Assembly (NCBI GenBank): GCA_009760855.2
Contig: WPIO01000078.1
Location: forward strand, 124,001 to 188,000
Length of the DNA: 64,000 nucleotides
Origin: Cristatella mucedo
Lineage: Eukaryota; Bryozoa; Phylactolaemata; Cristatellidae
Direction: 5' to 3'
Position numbers and translations under genes: made by a program
The notes under the pieces: model-generated
The model's input: only the letters and a program-made list of their open reading frames with translations
What the model was told of the DNA's origin: nothing
Database searches by the model: none
Shown here: piece after piece, positions 10,256 through 20,441 of the stretch
How positions within the stretch are numbered: position 1 is the first letter of the stretch
Layout: each line of letters opens with the position of its first letter

Positions 10256-10775
10256 GGGGAAAATCGACCAAGAAATGCCGTCTGGCCAGCGACGACTAGT
10301 CATTCGGCAGCAAACGACGTTTCTCAACGGAAGAAAGGATATTTAGTCGAAGAAAGCTTATGGTTTTTGAATGCAAAGTTTATAAATTACGCGGCAATGA
10401 GATTTCGGGACCGATGAATGCTCCCCTGCGCTGATGGAGAATTGGCTGACTCATCCGCCTAACTGGAATCCGTCTTGTCCAAGGTGCTCTTTCAAGTAAA
10501 AAATACGAATGCAACTTGCCATGAAGGCTACGATGAGCCAGCCGAGGGCTAGCTCTCATATCAAGTATTTAATATCGCCGAGCCGAACACTGGACATTTT
10601 TTTCGTATCTGAATATCATCAAGATGGTGGTAACCTAAGGTGGTGGCGGCTTCGACGAGAGGTTGTTCTCGGTAAAATATATAAATACTAGCTGATTTAA
10701 CAGCCTCTTTTTGTATAGCGACAGAAGAGCCTTTATGGCTATCACCACCGCTTGCAGCAGAGATAAAGGATCGCC
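10256..10775. other. Unrecognised sequence
   Basis: No supported coding region or repeat. The open frame at 10,509-10,691 has no recognisable features. Confidence 0.35.
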
Positions 10776-10856
10776 CACCGCAGGATTCGAAACCACGACC
10801 TCGGGGTCGAGGTCGTGAAAAGCAACCGCCTAACCTAGTGAGCCATTACGGCTCAT
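10776..10856 (-). repeat. tRNA-derived SINE head or tRNA pseudogene
   Basis: On the minus strand the order is an A-box-like segment (TGGCTCACTAGG, 10,834-10,845), an anticodon-loop-like region, then a B box (GGTTTCGAATCC, 10,783-10,794). The central part holds a GC-rich palindrome (GACCTCGACCCCGAGGTC) that replaces a normal anticodon/variable region, which argues against a working tRNA and for a tRNA-derived SINE. Confidence 0.55.
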
Positions 10857-10929
10857 GGGGCACAGTGGAGAGACATAAGGCATGCTTCGCCTGTACGCCA
10901 TCAGCTTGGCCTTCTTACGATCAGAGCCA

Positions 10930-10997
10930 CTGGGATTACAGCTCTAAAGGTTACCATGAAATTCATGGACGGTCGCTTGCCTAGCATCAAATGAGTG
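10930..10997 (+). repeat. Dispersed repeat, copy 2
   Basis: Matches 10,180-10,255 (AGCTCTAAAGGTTACCA, GGACGGTCGCTTGCCTAGCA). Confidence 0.6.
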
Positions 10998-11104
10998 TAT
11001 CTGGCGAACGCCTCGTAGCATTTAAGAAACAGCGATCGATGCAAACAATGGATACTCCCTGGATTCTCGGAAAGGTGACGAACAATCTTCTGACAAACGA
11101 CCTC

Positions 11105-11250
11105 ATAGATTTGAGATTTTAGCGAGGTATGAGTAAGCGATTAGATTCCGAAAAGCGGGTGGTAAGATCCTTAGCCTGGTTGGGGTAGTAGATCTGATAG
11201 GTAGGCTAGAGCCAAAGAATACAGGGACCTGAAAGTGAGGTTCAGTAAGA
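11105..11250 (-). pseudogene. Family A-like L2 fragment (C-terminal RT segment)
   Basis: Minus-strand sequence aligned by eye with 14,530-14,650 of the nearly full-length element. It includes the stretch GATTCCGAAAAGCGGGTGGT and the following ATAGGTAGGCTAGAGCCA. It has point changes and small indels and no flanking tail, so it is an isolated old fragment. Confidence 0.65.
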
Positions 11251-11404
11251 AAGCGCCGCCCTGCACTAGAGAGACGGCCATTCACGGTTTCTAGAATCAG
11301 TTTTCCTGCGATGCGACAAGCACGTGCTCGCCCTGCTACAGCCGAGCTGTCTGGCCAGACCTCCTACAGCATGGGCACTCGAATAGGAAGCCTTTGTCTC
11401 AGCA

Positions 11405-11957
11405 GACGAGCCAGCAACGGATTGAATTCAAGGTTCTGTCACTAACGTTTCGGTCATTTCATTCTTTGGCTCCCGCCTACCTCTCAGATACGCTCCCCCA
11501 TCAGGCCAAGCATCGTACCACCCGCTTTTCGGAATCCAACAATCTACAAATACTTTTTACAAACCTCAAATCCTTTGGAGACCGTGCATTTCGTTCGTAT
11601 GCTCCCAAAGTCTGGAACTCCCTCCCGACCTGCGTCAGAACATCCCCTGACCTGACCGCATTTAAAAGGAACTTAAAAACACCTATTTAGGACAGCATTT
11701 AGTGGGTCCCTGTGATTCGTCCTTGATGTGCTTATGCGTGCTGACACTGTGCATGCTTCCACTAACCACATTTGCATGCTGACCCTTGTGCATGTCACCC
11801 CTAACCATGTTATCCATTTTTTTTGTTTATCAAGCATGATTTTACTCACCATTCAATTGCATTTCCCTTTGCAGCAAATGTAAAGCGCCTAGAGAGAGAT
11901 TGAGTTCTCTGAGGGCGCTTTATCAAGTGCATTATTATTACTATTATTTTTATTAAA
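11405..11957 (+). pseudogene. Family A L2-like element, extreme 3' part
   Basis: Plus-strand copy starting inside the C-terminal segment (QQRIEFKVLSLTFRS) and keeping an open frame to 11,690 (WNSLPTCVRTSPDLTAFKRN). The 3' UTR, the 3' hairpin (11,880-11,921) and an (ATT)n tail ending near 11,957 follow. The catalytic RT region is absent. Confidence 0.8.
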
Positions 11958-12364
11958 TCCGCTAAAATCTGCTAAAGCGCTGCTTACTGCAGGCCCTCGG
12001 TTTCAAAGCCACTGAAATGCATTAACCGCCTCCACCTGCGCCTGCCGTGAGCCGGCAAAGTCAAGGAAACGCTCGCCAAAGAGCGGCGCCTGCAACGTTC
12101 GAGAACGCCAGTCTCCGCCTCCCGTTGTTTCCGAAGCTGCGCCGCTAAAAGGCGAGCCAGGACTGTCTGTCAGCTCTGTCTGCCTGCCTGCCTGCGCTCG
12201 TCGCTCGCTGGCGGCGTCTCTGCTGCTGCCTATCCCCGGGTGACCCTGGCAATGCCTTCGAGCTATGGCCACGGTATCGCCGTTCCTGCATCGTCGGCTC
12301 TCGCATCGCGTCAAGTTACCTCCCGCGACGCACTTGATTTTGGTAAGTTAGGAACGTCTGGTGC

Positions 12365-12660
12365 TTCGGACTCCAGTTTCCGGTAGGATCCACAGACTGC
12401 TGCTGCTTCGCTAAGGTAACTATGCGGAGCGCGTGCTCCCGTTTACCTGGCCACCGCGATGGAGTATCAGGCCGCCGAATCGCTCAGGCTGGCCGGCAAC
12501 GACGATGACACTGAGAGGACAAGAATGGCGCCGCGCCACAGTCGCACACAACGACGAGAAGTCGAGCAAGCTGCTCCCGGACGTGACGATGGCACAGGGA
12601 GGCGCGATGCCCAGCTGTCCAGGCTGTTCTGTTGCCCGCCAAGTCAGCTTAAGAAGAGCG
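12365..12660 (+). pseudogene. Histone H2A pseudogene, copy 1
   Basis: Pieces of the H2A histone fold are readable in order but in changing frames: LQFPVG then a GRIHR-like stretch (about 12,371-12,395), GNYAERV-like (about 12,415-12,432), VYLATAMEY with AAESLRLAGN (about 12,445-12,500), and NDEKSSKLLPDVTMAQGG (about 12,558-12,610), which corresponds to the H2A NDEELNKLL...VTIAQGG segment. Several frameshifts and substitutions break the gene, and no single frame gives a full histone fold. H2A normally packages DNA in the nucleosome; this copy cannot. A second copy of the 3' half lies at 23,703-23,935. Confidence 0.7.
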
Positions 12661-13384
12661 CCGAAACCAAACTCTAGTCATTGAATAGTGCGGATTCCGA
12701 CTAGTGCACCTTTCCTCGGCTCTCGTCGAATAGCGTCCACTCCTGGGTGGGGAGAGAGGCACCCAATGGAACGAGCAGTGACATTGCGTGAGAGAGAGAC
12801 AGAGAGAGAGAGAGAGCAAGAGAGCCGTAGCACGCCGGGCCGCCGTGCGCGCCAGCCCTGGCGTCTGCGGCGCTGGCTACTGGTAAGTGTTCGGCTGCGA
12901 CGCAGTAGCCGCCGGCATCTCGTTGTCCCTGTGGCGGTTAGAAATTTAGTGCAGGCACCCAAGCAAAGCCGCATCCCTGTGGTCTTTAGAGAGTTAGTGC
13001 ATTCGCGGAGAGCGAGCACCTTGCCTCCGAAGCTGTCATGACCCACTAAGCAAAGGCGATACAATAAATACTAAATCGCAATAGCAATATACATAATTGT
13101 TGTGCATTTCATAATGCGGCGTTGACGTTACTGCTATTGCTGTTGATAATATCTACTTTCAATGCTATTATCTATCTTGACCTGCACATTGTGACCTGCA
13201 GGAACAGCTAATGGCAGACATTTGAGACCATCACTTTGCACGCTTGCGGCCATTGCCCGCCGTTCTCGCTGCTTAGAAAGCCGCTCTCGCTTGGCGATGG
13301 CCCACGATTCTCGCCAGCCGTTCTTGCCACCCAGCGCGCTGCCCAGTCCACTGCTCTCACCGCTTAACCCGGCGTTTGGCCGCA
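12661..13384 (+). repeat. 3' flank of the H2A pseudogene block, duplicated at 23.9-24.5 kb
   Basis: The sequence after the H2A remnant (12,685-12,785, then a GA-rich tract at 12,787-12,822) and the block 13,222-13,384 (GCCGTTCTCGCTGCTTAGAA onward) both reappear in the same order at 23,935-24,045 and 24,340-24,483. The pseudogene, flank and following L2 piece were therefore duplicated as one segment, or spread as one composite repeat. No gene is recognised in the flank. Confidence 0.65.
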
Positions 13385-14137
13385 CAGGCTTCAGCTTCTA
13401 TGCAAATGACTCTTTCTCATGATCTTACTTTATCCCTCCCAGCACTCAAGCACGTCAAATTGTCTCATCGATCTTGTTGCATGTATTGCTGAAAATCCGC
13501 ACATGGATGGCGGACAACTTTCTCAAATGGAATTGACGATAAAAACGACTTATTAGTTTATGGGCAAACCAAGTGTGACTCCAATATGGGTACGCCTAAC
13601 GCTCATAATATAAAGCTCTGCTAGCATGTCCCTGTTCCATCGGCACGAATTTTAGTTGCCCTGTTCCAAAGTGACATTTCCCTATACAACCAACTCAGCT
13701 CGACAGTCACGTCTGCCTCCTTTAATCTGCATACAATTACTAGAATTTGAGTAGCTTAGACACAGATGCTGGACCCAAATTGGCCCATGTATTTGTGACA
13801 TACCATCTTGACTTCTGTAACTCACTACTGGCTGGTCTACAGGCCTGTGTTGATAGCTGCGAAAAAATCTGCAGCTAGGTTCGTCTGTCGTGAGCGTCGC
13901 AGTAACCGCATCCCACCACTTCACAGCCGATCATCAATGGCTTCCAATATAGCAGTGCATTGGCTTCAAGGTTCTGTCACTCACTTCTAGGTCTCTTCAT
14001 TCTCTGGCTCTAGCCTACATGTCAGACCTACTCGCCCACTAGGTTGGGCATCGTTCGACCCACTTTTCTGAATCAAATCGTATAGCCACACCTCTGACGA
14101 ATCTCAAACCCTTTGAAAACCACGGCTTTAGTTCATA
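13385..14137 (+). pseudogene. Old diverged L2-like copy, left part
   Basis: Begins at the catalytic box region (FSFYAND in place of FHFYADD, near 13,388) and follows the family A sequence through WMADNF, the SRLDFC-like and LHWL-like regions with many indels and stops. It is interrupted at about 14,137 by the (ATT)n tail of the nearly full-length element and resumes near 17,726. Confidence 0.7.
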
Positions 14138-17100
14138 ATAATATAATAATAATATTGCACTTGATAAAGCGCCCTCAGAGAACTTAATCTCTTTCTAGGC
14201 GCTTTACATTTGCTGCAAAGTGATACGCAATAGAATAGTAAGTAAAATCATGCTTGAAAAACAAACAAAATGAATAACATGGTTAGGGGTTACATGCACT
14301 GGGTCAGCATGCAAATGTGGTTAGTGGCAGCATGAACAGTGTCAGCACGCATAAGCACATCGAGGACGAATCACAAGGACCCACTAAATGCTGTCCTAAA
14401 TAGGTATGTTTTTAAGTTTCTTTTAAATGTGGTCAGGTCAGGGGATGTTCTGATGCAGGTCGGGAGGGAGTTCCAGGCTGTGGGAGCATACGAGCTAAAT
14501 GCACGGTCTCCAAAGGATTTAAGGTTTGTACGAGGTATTTCTAGACTGTTGGATTCCGAAAAGCGAGTGGTACGATGCTTTGCCTGATGGGGTAGTGTAT
14601 CTGAAAGATAGGCTGGAGCCATAGAATGAAGAGACCTAAAAGTGAGCGACAAAACCTTGAAGTCAATCCGTTGCTTGACTGGTAACCAGTGCAGGTCAGC
14701 GAGAAGTGGAGTAATGTGGCAACTGCGACGCTCACGACAGACCAGCCTAGCTGCGGAGTTTTGCACCAGCTGCAATCGCCTGATCGCACATGCTGGTAGG
14801 CCAGTAAGCAGTGAGTTGCAGAAGTCGAGACGAGATGTCACGAATGCATGGACCAACTTGGACGTGGTATCCTTATCTAAACAAGCCCTGATTTTAGCAA
14901 TGTTATGAAGCTGAAAATAGGCTGATTTGACTGTGGAGCTGATGTGGTCGTCTAACGAGAGGTCGCTTTGGAATATGACACCTAGATTTCGAGCTGATGC
15001 AACTGGAGATATGCTGGCAGAGCCAATTTTGAAAGTCAGCCTTTCCAATTTCTGAATAACACTAGGTTTGCCCATAACTAGTAAGTTAGTTTTATCATCG
15101 TTTAGTTTTAGAAAATTTGCTGCCATCCATGATCGGATGTCATCAATGCATGCAGCAAGTTAGTTGAGAGAATTTGAGGTGCTCGAAGGCTGGGAGGGAT
15201 CAAAGCAAAGGTACAACTGAGTGTCATCCGCATAGAAGTGAAAGCCTAGATTGTGCTTGGCAATCACATCAGCAAGAGGGAGAGTATAAACGGTGAAAAG
15301 GACCGGACCTAGCACAGAGCCCTGAGGTACTCCATATTTTAGAGGTTCTTCAGATGATCTTTGTCCATTCACGTCAACACTCTGGAGTCTCCCACTGAGA
15401 TAGGACCTGAACCACTGCAGAGCAGTGCCAGTGATGCCCAGGCGAGATGAGAGGCGCTCTAGAAGTACTTTGTGATCGATGGTATCAAAAGCTGCCGAAA
15501 GATCGAGCAAAACAAGAAGAGACACTCTACCCATGTCTGCATTCCTAAGTAGGTCGTTGTATACCCGAAGCAATGCTGACTCTGTGGAGTGATTAGCTCT
15601 AAAGCCAAACTGGAACTTACTAGCAAGGTGTGAGGTTTCGATATACGAGTTCAGCTGGTCTGCCACGACCCGTTCCAGTGTCTTTGATAGGAATGGTAGA
15701 AGGGAGACTGGGCGGTAGTTGCTTAAGTTGTCTTGGTCTAGTGTAGCTTTCTTGAGAAGTGGCCTGACTACAGCTTTTTTGAAAGGTGCTGGGACCTGAC
15801 CTGAGGCTAATGACATATTAATGATGTTGGTTATGCATGGCAGCAGCAGATCAATGCAACGTAGAAGCAGGACAGTGGGAATAGGGTCCAGTGGACTTGT
15901 TGTCTTCTTTGATTGAGATACGAGCTTTAGGACTACGTCACTGGTGACCTGTTTAAATGCAGACATTGAGGCGCAGCCAGGAACCGAGGAACAGCATTCT
16001 AGTGGGAAGGTTGTCATCGCAGGGATGGATTCCCTGATTTTGTCTATCTTCTGCACAAAGAATCGAGAGAAGCGATCGGCTAGATCATCACAAGGATCAT
16101 CAGGTAAGGAGCTAACCTGGGAACGGTTGAGGAGATGGTTTATTGTCGACATCAGCATTTTTGGATTGTGCATCTGTGATTCAACAATGTTTCTATAGAA
16201 GCTAGACTTAGCCTTTGCTGGGATCGATTGGTACGACCTACAGTAGTCTTCATATGCCTGTCGATGGACAGTTAGTCCGGATCTTTTGTATGCCTTTTCA
16301 AGCTTTCGTTTAGTAGACTTGGCTAGTTTAATGTCTGTGGTAAACCATAGGCCGTCTGGGCGGGGGCGCACAGTGCGCTTTGTCAAAGGTGCAAACTCGT
16401 CGAGCGTGTCAGCTAGTGTCGTGTTGTAGCAATCTACCAGTGATGACAGATCGGAGGGAGGACTGAGCAGCAAAGGTGAAGCAGATATGCTCGCACGGAC
16501 AGCATCGATGTCAAGGGTCTTGAGGTTTCGCGATTCACAGGTTATTTTAGAGGAGAATGTGGGCACACACTGTAGATTGAATGAGATCTGCATGTGGTCA
16601 GATAAGCAGGATTTGGTGATAACTGGTGATGACAAAGTGCAGTTATATGAGAAAATTTGGTCGAGTGTGTGACCCTTGATGTGGGTAGGGCCATGCACAT
16701 GAGCCACAAGAGATAATGAGTCTGTCAATGTACGAAATTCGGTGCTGAAAGCGTCAGATAAGTTATCAAAGTGAACGTTGAAATCACCCATAACGAGGAA
16801 GGATCGATTTCTTGCACACAGAATCGAAATGAGATCGGAGAAATCTGAGATAAAGGAGGATTTGGTACCTGGTGGGCGATAGACTACTGCCACTATCGGT
16901 AGCTTGTTTTCGGGTGAGACCAGGACAATAGATTCAAAAGACTGCTTCGAGGGTACCGCAAATGGCTTGAAGTTGAATTTCGAGCGCACGATCATAGCAA
17001 CTCCACCTCCAGTTTTGATTGGTCTAGGGGTGTGAAAGAACGTGAAACCAGATGGAGTAGCGTCTTTAATTGTCGGGCAGTTTATCGATTTCAGCCAAGT

Positions 17101-17725
17101 TTCAGTTAGGGCGAGCAGGTCGATACCATTTTCAGAAATAAGGTCGTTTATTACTAGAGGTTTATTGCACATTGAGCGAGGATTCCAAAGGCAAGCGTTA
17201 AGTCTGGCCGATTGGGTTACAACAGGCCTGATGACCACTAAGTTTGAGAGATTTACAGTGACGCATGCGGGGGAGCGTGCTAAGCGGTTCGAGACAATGC
17301 TAGGAATACCAAATGAGCAGCGTCTAAGCTGGCGGTTCCGGCCACCGCGGCGGCTACGGGGTGCTTTCCTTTTGTTAATGCATAGTTCATGAATCTTAGC
17401 AACAACATTAATATCTAAGAATGCATTTGATATACGATGACGAAGCGATAGCAGCTGCTGACGACCATAACTAACAAGTATGTTACTAGCCGCCGGCGTA
17501 GCTAATGCAGCCGCCGGCGTGGGAGACCCAGCAGCCCGAAGCGAAAAGCGTTTAGATGTCCATAGGCACGTAATTTCTTACGCGCTACGGTCAAAAAACA
17601 ATCAGAATAACTTTAAACAGGTCTTAGCTGTATCGTTTCCGTATACGATGTTCGCAAGAACTTCGGTTTTCGGAAGAATTCTGCAACGAACAAGAACGCA
17701 CGTTAGAGCGCTCTATGTCAGGAGG
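14138..17725 (-). mobile_element. Nearly full-length family A L2-like retrotransposon
   Basis: A minus-strand non-LTR retrotransposon of about 3.6 kb inserted into the older L2 copy of 13,385-14,137/17,726. From its 3' end it shows an (ATT)n-like tract (14,138-14,155), the conserved 3' hairpin (about 14,165-14,206), a 3' UTR, one long ORF (14,371-17,571) and a 5' leader of about 150 bp. An AP-type endonuclease followed by an RT with a YADD box, plus a short-repeat 3' tail instead of poly(A), points to the CR1/L2 group. No separate ORF1 is visible. A target-site duplication is not obvious. Confidence 0.85.
14371..17571 (-). pseudogene. Endonuclease/reverse transcriptase of family A (one nonsense codon)
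   Basis: One long minus-strand frame encodes the retrotransposition enzyme: it nicks target DNA and reverse-transcribes element RNA at the nick. The frame is open from about 17,571; the first in-frame ATG is not clear, and the residue numbers here count from the GTG codon at 17,238. Upstream lies a basic RRGGRNRQLRR stretch. The endonuclease domain follows, with N19, E46 in LTETW, GDFNVHFD near 155 and SDHMQ near 233. The RT domain has NYRPVSLLPFLSKTLE, FDTIDHKVLLERL, GVPQGSVLGPVLF and the catalytic FYADDTQLY with Y669. A single TCA-to-TAA change at 15,160-15,162, compared with the copy at 53,991-56,310, cuts the protein just after the catalytic region. The C-terminal 251 codons remain open to 14,371. 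Apart from this lesion the frame looks intact, so the insertion is young. Confidence 0.85.
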
Positions 17726-17900
17726 TTATATGCTCTCAAAGCCTTGAACAAACTCCCTACTGAGATCATGCCATCCCCTTGACTTCACGACGTTTCAAAG
17801 ATAGCTTAAAGCACACCTGTTTATCACAGCCTATAGTGGACCGATAAAGAAGTCAAAATACCCATGCTTGTACTTTGACTCATTTAGAGCTCCGCCAATG
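17726..17900 (+). pseudogene. Old diverged L2-like copy, right part
   Basis: Resumes the copy of 13,385-14,137: TATATGCTCTCAAAGCC then a degenerate WNSLP-like segment, a TTTCAAAGATAGCTTAAAG stretch and 3' UTR-like sequence. Together the two parts show that the nearly full-length element landed inside an existing L2 copy. Confidence 0.6.
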
Positions 17901-18088
17901 CCAGAAGTAGTAGAGTAGTGATGTTTAGTTCCAAGTTTTTTTACTTTATAATTGCAAGACTACAACCTGCAAGACTACAACCAAACAAACTGATGTTCCC
18001 GGTGGCTCATTTTCTTGAAACCGATGAGCTTGTCAGACTTCGGAACAACAGTAGAACTAATTTTGTAGTATAATAAACAGAAACAATA

Positions 18089-18098
18089 TCTATATAGA
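18089..18098. promoter_or_regulatory. Palindromic TCTATATAGA motif upstream of an ORF
   Basis: TCTATATAGA, a perfect 10-bp palindrome, lies 4 bp before the ATG at 18,103. The same 12 bases ATCTATATAGAA occur at 21,286-21,297 between two divergent frames of the element. A role as a virus-type promoter is an inference. Confidence 0.4.
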
Positions 18099-18102
18099 AA
18101 AA

Positions 18103-18438
18103 ATGAAAGTTATTCACTGCAACCCCAATGGTTTGGTTCCTAACGATGCAAGAATCATTATTTCTAAAGGGAAACCTGCTCGCGTGCACTTTGAAGAGAA
18201 GGTCTCACAAGATTATAAGACTTACTTTAATTCTTACATGTACCTTACTCCTGAAATGCTTCCTGCTTTGGAGACAATTGTTTCTCAAGCTTGTACCGAG
18301 CTCAAATACGAAGGCTACGACTTAAGCCAAAGATGTACAATTGGTATCCGAATTGATTTTGGTACCAGGCCAACTTTGTTCTTTAGTGACAAGGATCAAC
18401 CTATTAAATTTGCACGACCAGCAGAGCTAATGCAATAG
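18103..18438 (+). CDS. Hypothetical protein of the virus-like element, 111 aa, intact
   Basis: The longest undamaged frame in the block, from an ATG directly after the AT-rich palindrome to a TAG at 18,436-18,438. The product is mixed charged/hydrophobic with no signal peptide or membrane segment. Readable pieces are CNPNGLVPNDARII, YLTPEMLPALETIV and RCTIGIRIDFGTRPTLFFSD. I do not recognise the family. Its promoter-proximal position and absence of stops in an otherwise decayed block suggest either recent decay of the element or a short frame spared by chance. Confidence 0.5.
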   Translation: MKVIHCNPNGLVPNDARIIISKGKPARVHFEEKVSQDYKTYFNSYMYLTPEMLPALETIVSQACTELKYEGYDLSQRCTIGIRIDFGTRPTLFFSDKDQPIKFARPAELMQ

Positions 18439-18649
18439 CTTTTGAATAGCAGGGCTGCTAGACGGAAAATATGTTTCAGAAAAGTATTACCAAGGCAAGC
18501 CAAAGCTAAATCTTAGATTAAAACTTAATCAAGTTAAGATCTATAGAGCCCCAAGTACAGAACGTGAATAATTGGATCCAGCAAACTACTGGACGAGCAA
18601 AGCGAGATGAGACGAGAGAAAAAACACGCAAAAAAACATTAAAACTAAA

Positions 18650-19156
18650 TCAGTTTGTAGTTCGTTTAATTTTCCACGTCCTTTTTCTTGTTATGTCAAA
18701 CATTCTGTCTACTAAGTTTCTAGCGTAATTCTTGATTTTTGTCAGGCTTGCGGTATTAGTAACTTTATCCTTTAAGAAATCAAAAGCAAATGTGCCATTC
18801 AAGGCTTCACCAATTCCAAGTCCGTTTTGCTTTTGCTATCTTTATTGCTTTTACAGTTTTTGCGTCATTTCGCCAGTATTCGGGCTGCTTTGGATCATGT
18901 GAAATCCTTGCAGCTGCTCAAGCTAAACTAAGTCAGAAATTTTTCTTGTTTCTACTCTTTGCGGCTCTGGGTCACTTGATGTTTGCCCGATGTAGTCGTG
19001 AGTAAGCGCAGCTTTGTCTAGATCATTAGCTCCGGAATAGCGTTGATCAAGTCGTTCTCCGAACTTGTAAAAGGTCCAACAAATGATTACTTGCCAGTTT
19101 TGTTAAAACTTCCGCCAGGAACAAATTCCCCAGGGTTTCCTGTAGGAAGCTTCATG
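18650..19156 (-). pseudogene. Broken gene with a PLA2-like active-site remnant
   Basis: Starting from an ATG at 19,154-19,156 on the minus strand, the frame opens with KLPTGNPGEFVPGGSFNKTG. After stops and frameshifts it shows NDLDKAALTHD (around 18,995-19,030). The N..D..A..HD pattern recalls the phospholipase A2-like active site found in parvovirus capsid proteins and in some Maverick/adintovirus virion proteins, where it helps leave endosomes. The aromatic residue expected after HD is displaced. At least one frameshift and several stops make this non-functional. The assignment rests on one short motif. Confidence 0.35.
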
Positions 19157-19461
19157 TGTAGTTCTCTGCATCCAAATAGTTTAGTTGCAATATTTCCAGA
19201 AATCCGGAGCCAATTTTATGGTTTGCTTTTAGCTGCGACCTACTGAAGCGCAAAATCAAGCCAGAATTAGAAGTTCTGTGCTTCTCAATTCTCGGAAGTT
19301 GCGTTTTGGTTACGAGAATTTCATCAGGACCAAAAAGTGAATCTTGAGGAAATCTAAGCGAATCACAGAATCAACTTTTGGCTTCCTGTAAGTTTTAAGC
19401 TTACTTTTTGGTGCTGCGTCATTTTTTTTTATAATGAAGGATACAAAACTATAGTATAAAA

Positions 19462-19650
19462 ATGGACCACTTTTATAGATTCCATGATAGAGTAATGGAG
19501 CTACTGCAATACGAACCGGATTCAGATTACGTTTTTCTGGAAGTTTTCTGTCTTTCGGATCTGCTAAAAAAAGGGAAAAAAAGAAGAAATGACGGGCATT
19601 GCCTAATAATAATAGATAGAATATCTTACCGGGCGCACCGCCTTACTTGA
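19462..19650 (+). CDS. Small ORF in virus-like element, 62 aa
   Basis: ATG preceded by an AT-rich ACTATAGTATAAAA stretch. The encoded peptide is acidic/aromatic at the start (HFYRFHDRVMELL) and ends in a basic tract. No family recognised. It could be a genuine small viral gene or a fragment of a longer broken one. Confidence 0.3.
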   Translation: MDHFYRFHDRVMELLQYEPDSDYVFLEVFCLSDLLKKGKKRRNDGHCLIIIDRISYRAHRLT

Positions 19651-19656
19651 CTTATA

Positions 19657-19851
19657 ATGACAGAAAAACTGTCAATGCAAGAAATTGATCATTTTGATCG
19701 AAATCCTTCAAATACTATTTTTAGTAATTTGAGAGAAGCAACTGATTCTGAGAATAATAGAAACAAGAGAAAAAGATCAAATTCTTTTAAAATCATTGGT
19801 GAGTATTGGGAATCAAGCAAAGAAGAAAATGGAAAGGTTGAATTTGTTTAG
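19657..19851 (+). CDS. Small ORF in virus-like element, 64 aa
   Basis: Begins 7 bp after the stop of the preceding small ORF. The peptide is rich in Asn, Ser, Lys and Glu with a basic KRKRS segment near residue 38. No family recognised. Close spacing in the same direction suggests the two were once one gene or a small gene pair. Confidence 0.3.
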   Translation: MTEKLSMQEIDHFDRNPSNTIFSNLREATDSENNRNKRKRSNSFKIIGEYWESSKEENGKVEFV

Positions 19852-20058
19852 AGAAACAACACTACTTCATATTTCGAAGACTCTATTGCAGCTGTTGAGG
19901 CAAGAGCTTTTGTAGCAATTTAATTTCATTCACAATTTAATTTACAATTTGCGCAGCTAAACTTTGAATACTGCCTAACAGAAGAGAGCAAACAATGAAG
20001 ATACACAGACTTATAATTCTTGTAGTGCTTTTTGAGTTGATCTCGGAATTTTCAGCAT

Positions 20059-20372
20059 TTATGAATGGATTTCTTCCTTTGATTTGCCTTCCGCAAATAA
20101 TTTTGCAAAAAGCCTGGAGCTCTCGGCCTGGTAGTCACACGCCTTGCGCCAAGTTTCGTTAGTCTCTACTTTGTTTATTGCTTCTTTTAATTCTGGAGAA
20201 TAATCTACGCCTGATTCTTCAACTAATTTCTTTCCTGTTTTATGTAATCTAGCCTATTTTTGTACTTCACTCATGTCAACATTTTGCGTCACGTCGACGT
20301 CTATCCCGCGGTTTACAATTTCAAGTTGTGCTTTTAGATAAGAAATTGCGTTTCTTAGTCTTGAACTTTGCA
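20059..20372 (-). pseudogene. Broken minus-strand gene of the virus-like element
   Basis: A coherent minus-strand frame encoding a hydrophilic, probably helical protein is interrupted by one in-frame TAG near 20,263. Readable pieces are LRNAISYLKAQLEIVNRG and NKVETNETWRKACDY. It ends with TAA at 20,059-20,061. No family recognised. Confidence 0.4.
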
Positions 20373-20441
20373 ACTCTTAAAACACCAAGTCTTTCAGAGT
20401 GTGTATTCAAGGGCGCCGCTCTTGCTGTAAACTGAGTGATA

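Noticed and set aside
12336-12350. GGTAAGTTAGG as a splice donor of a host exon near 12.34 kb
   Set aside because: It lies at the edge of the H2A pseudogene, and no coding frame with matching signals precedes it.
14371-17571. Bacterial-type RT system (retron, DGR, group II intron)
   Set aside because: The endonuclease-RT order, FYADDTQLY box, hairpin and (ATT)n tail identify a CR1/L2-type LINE.
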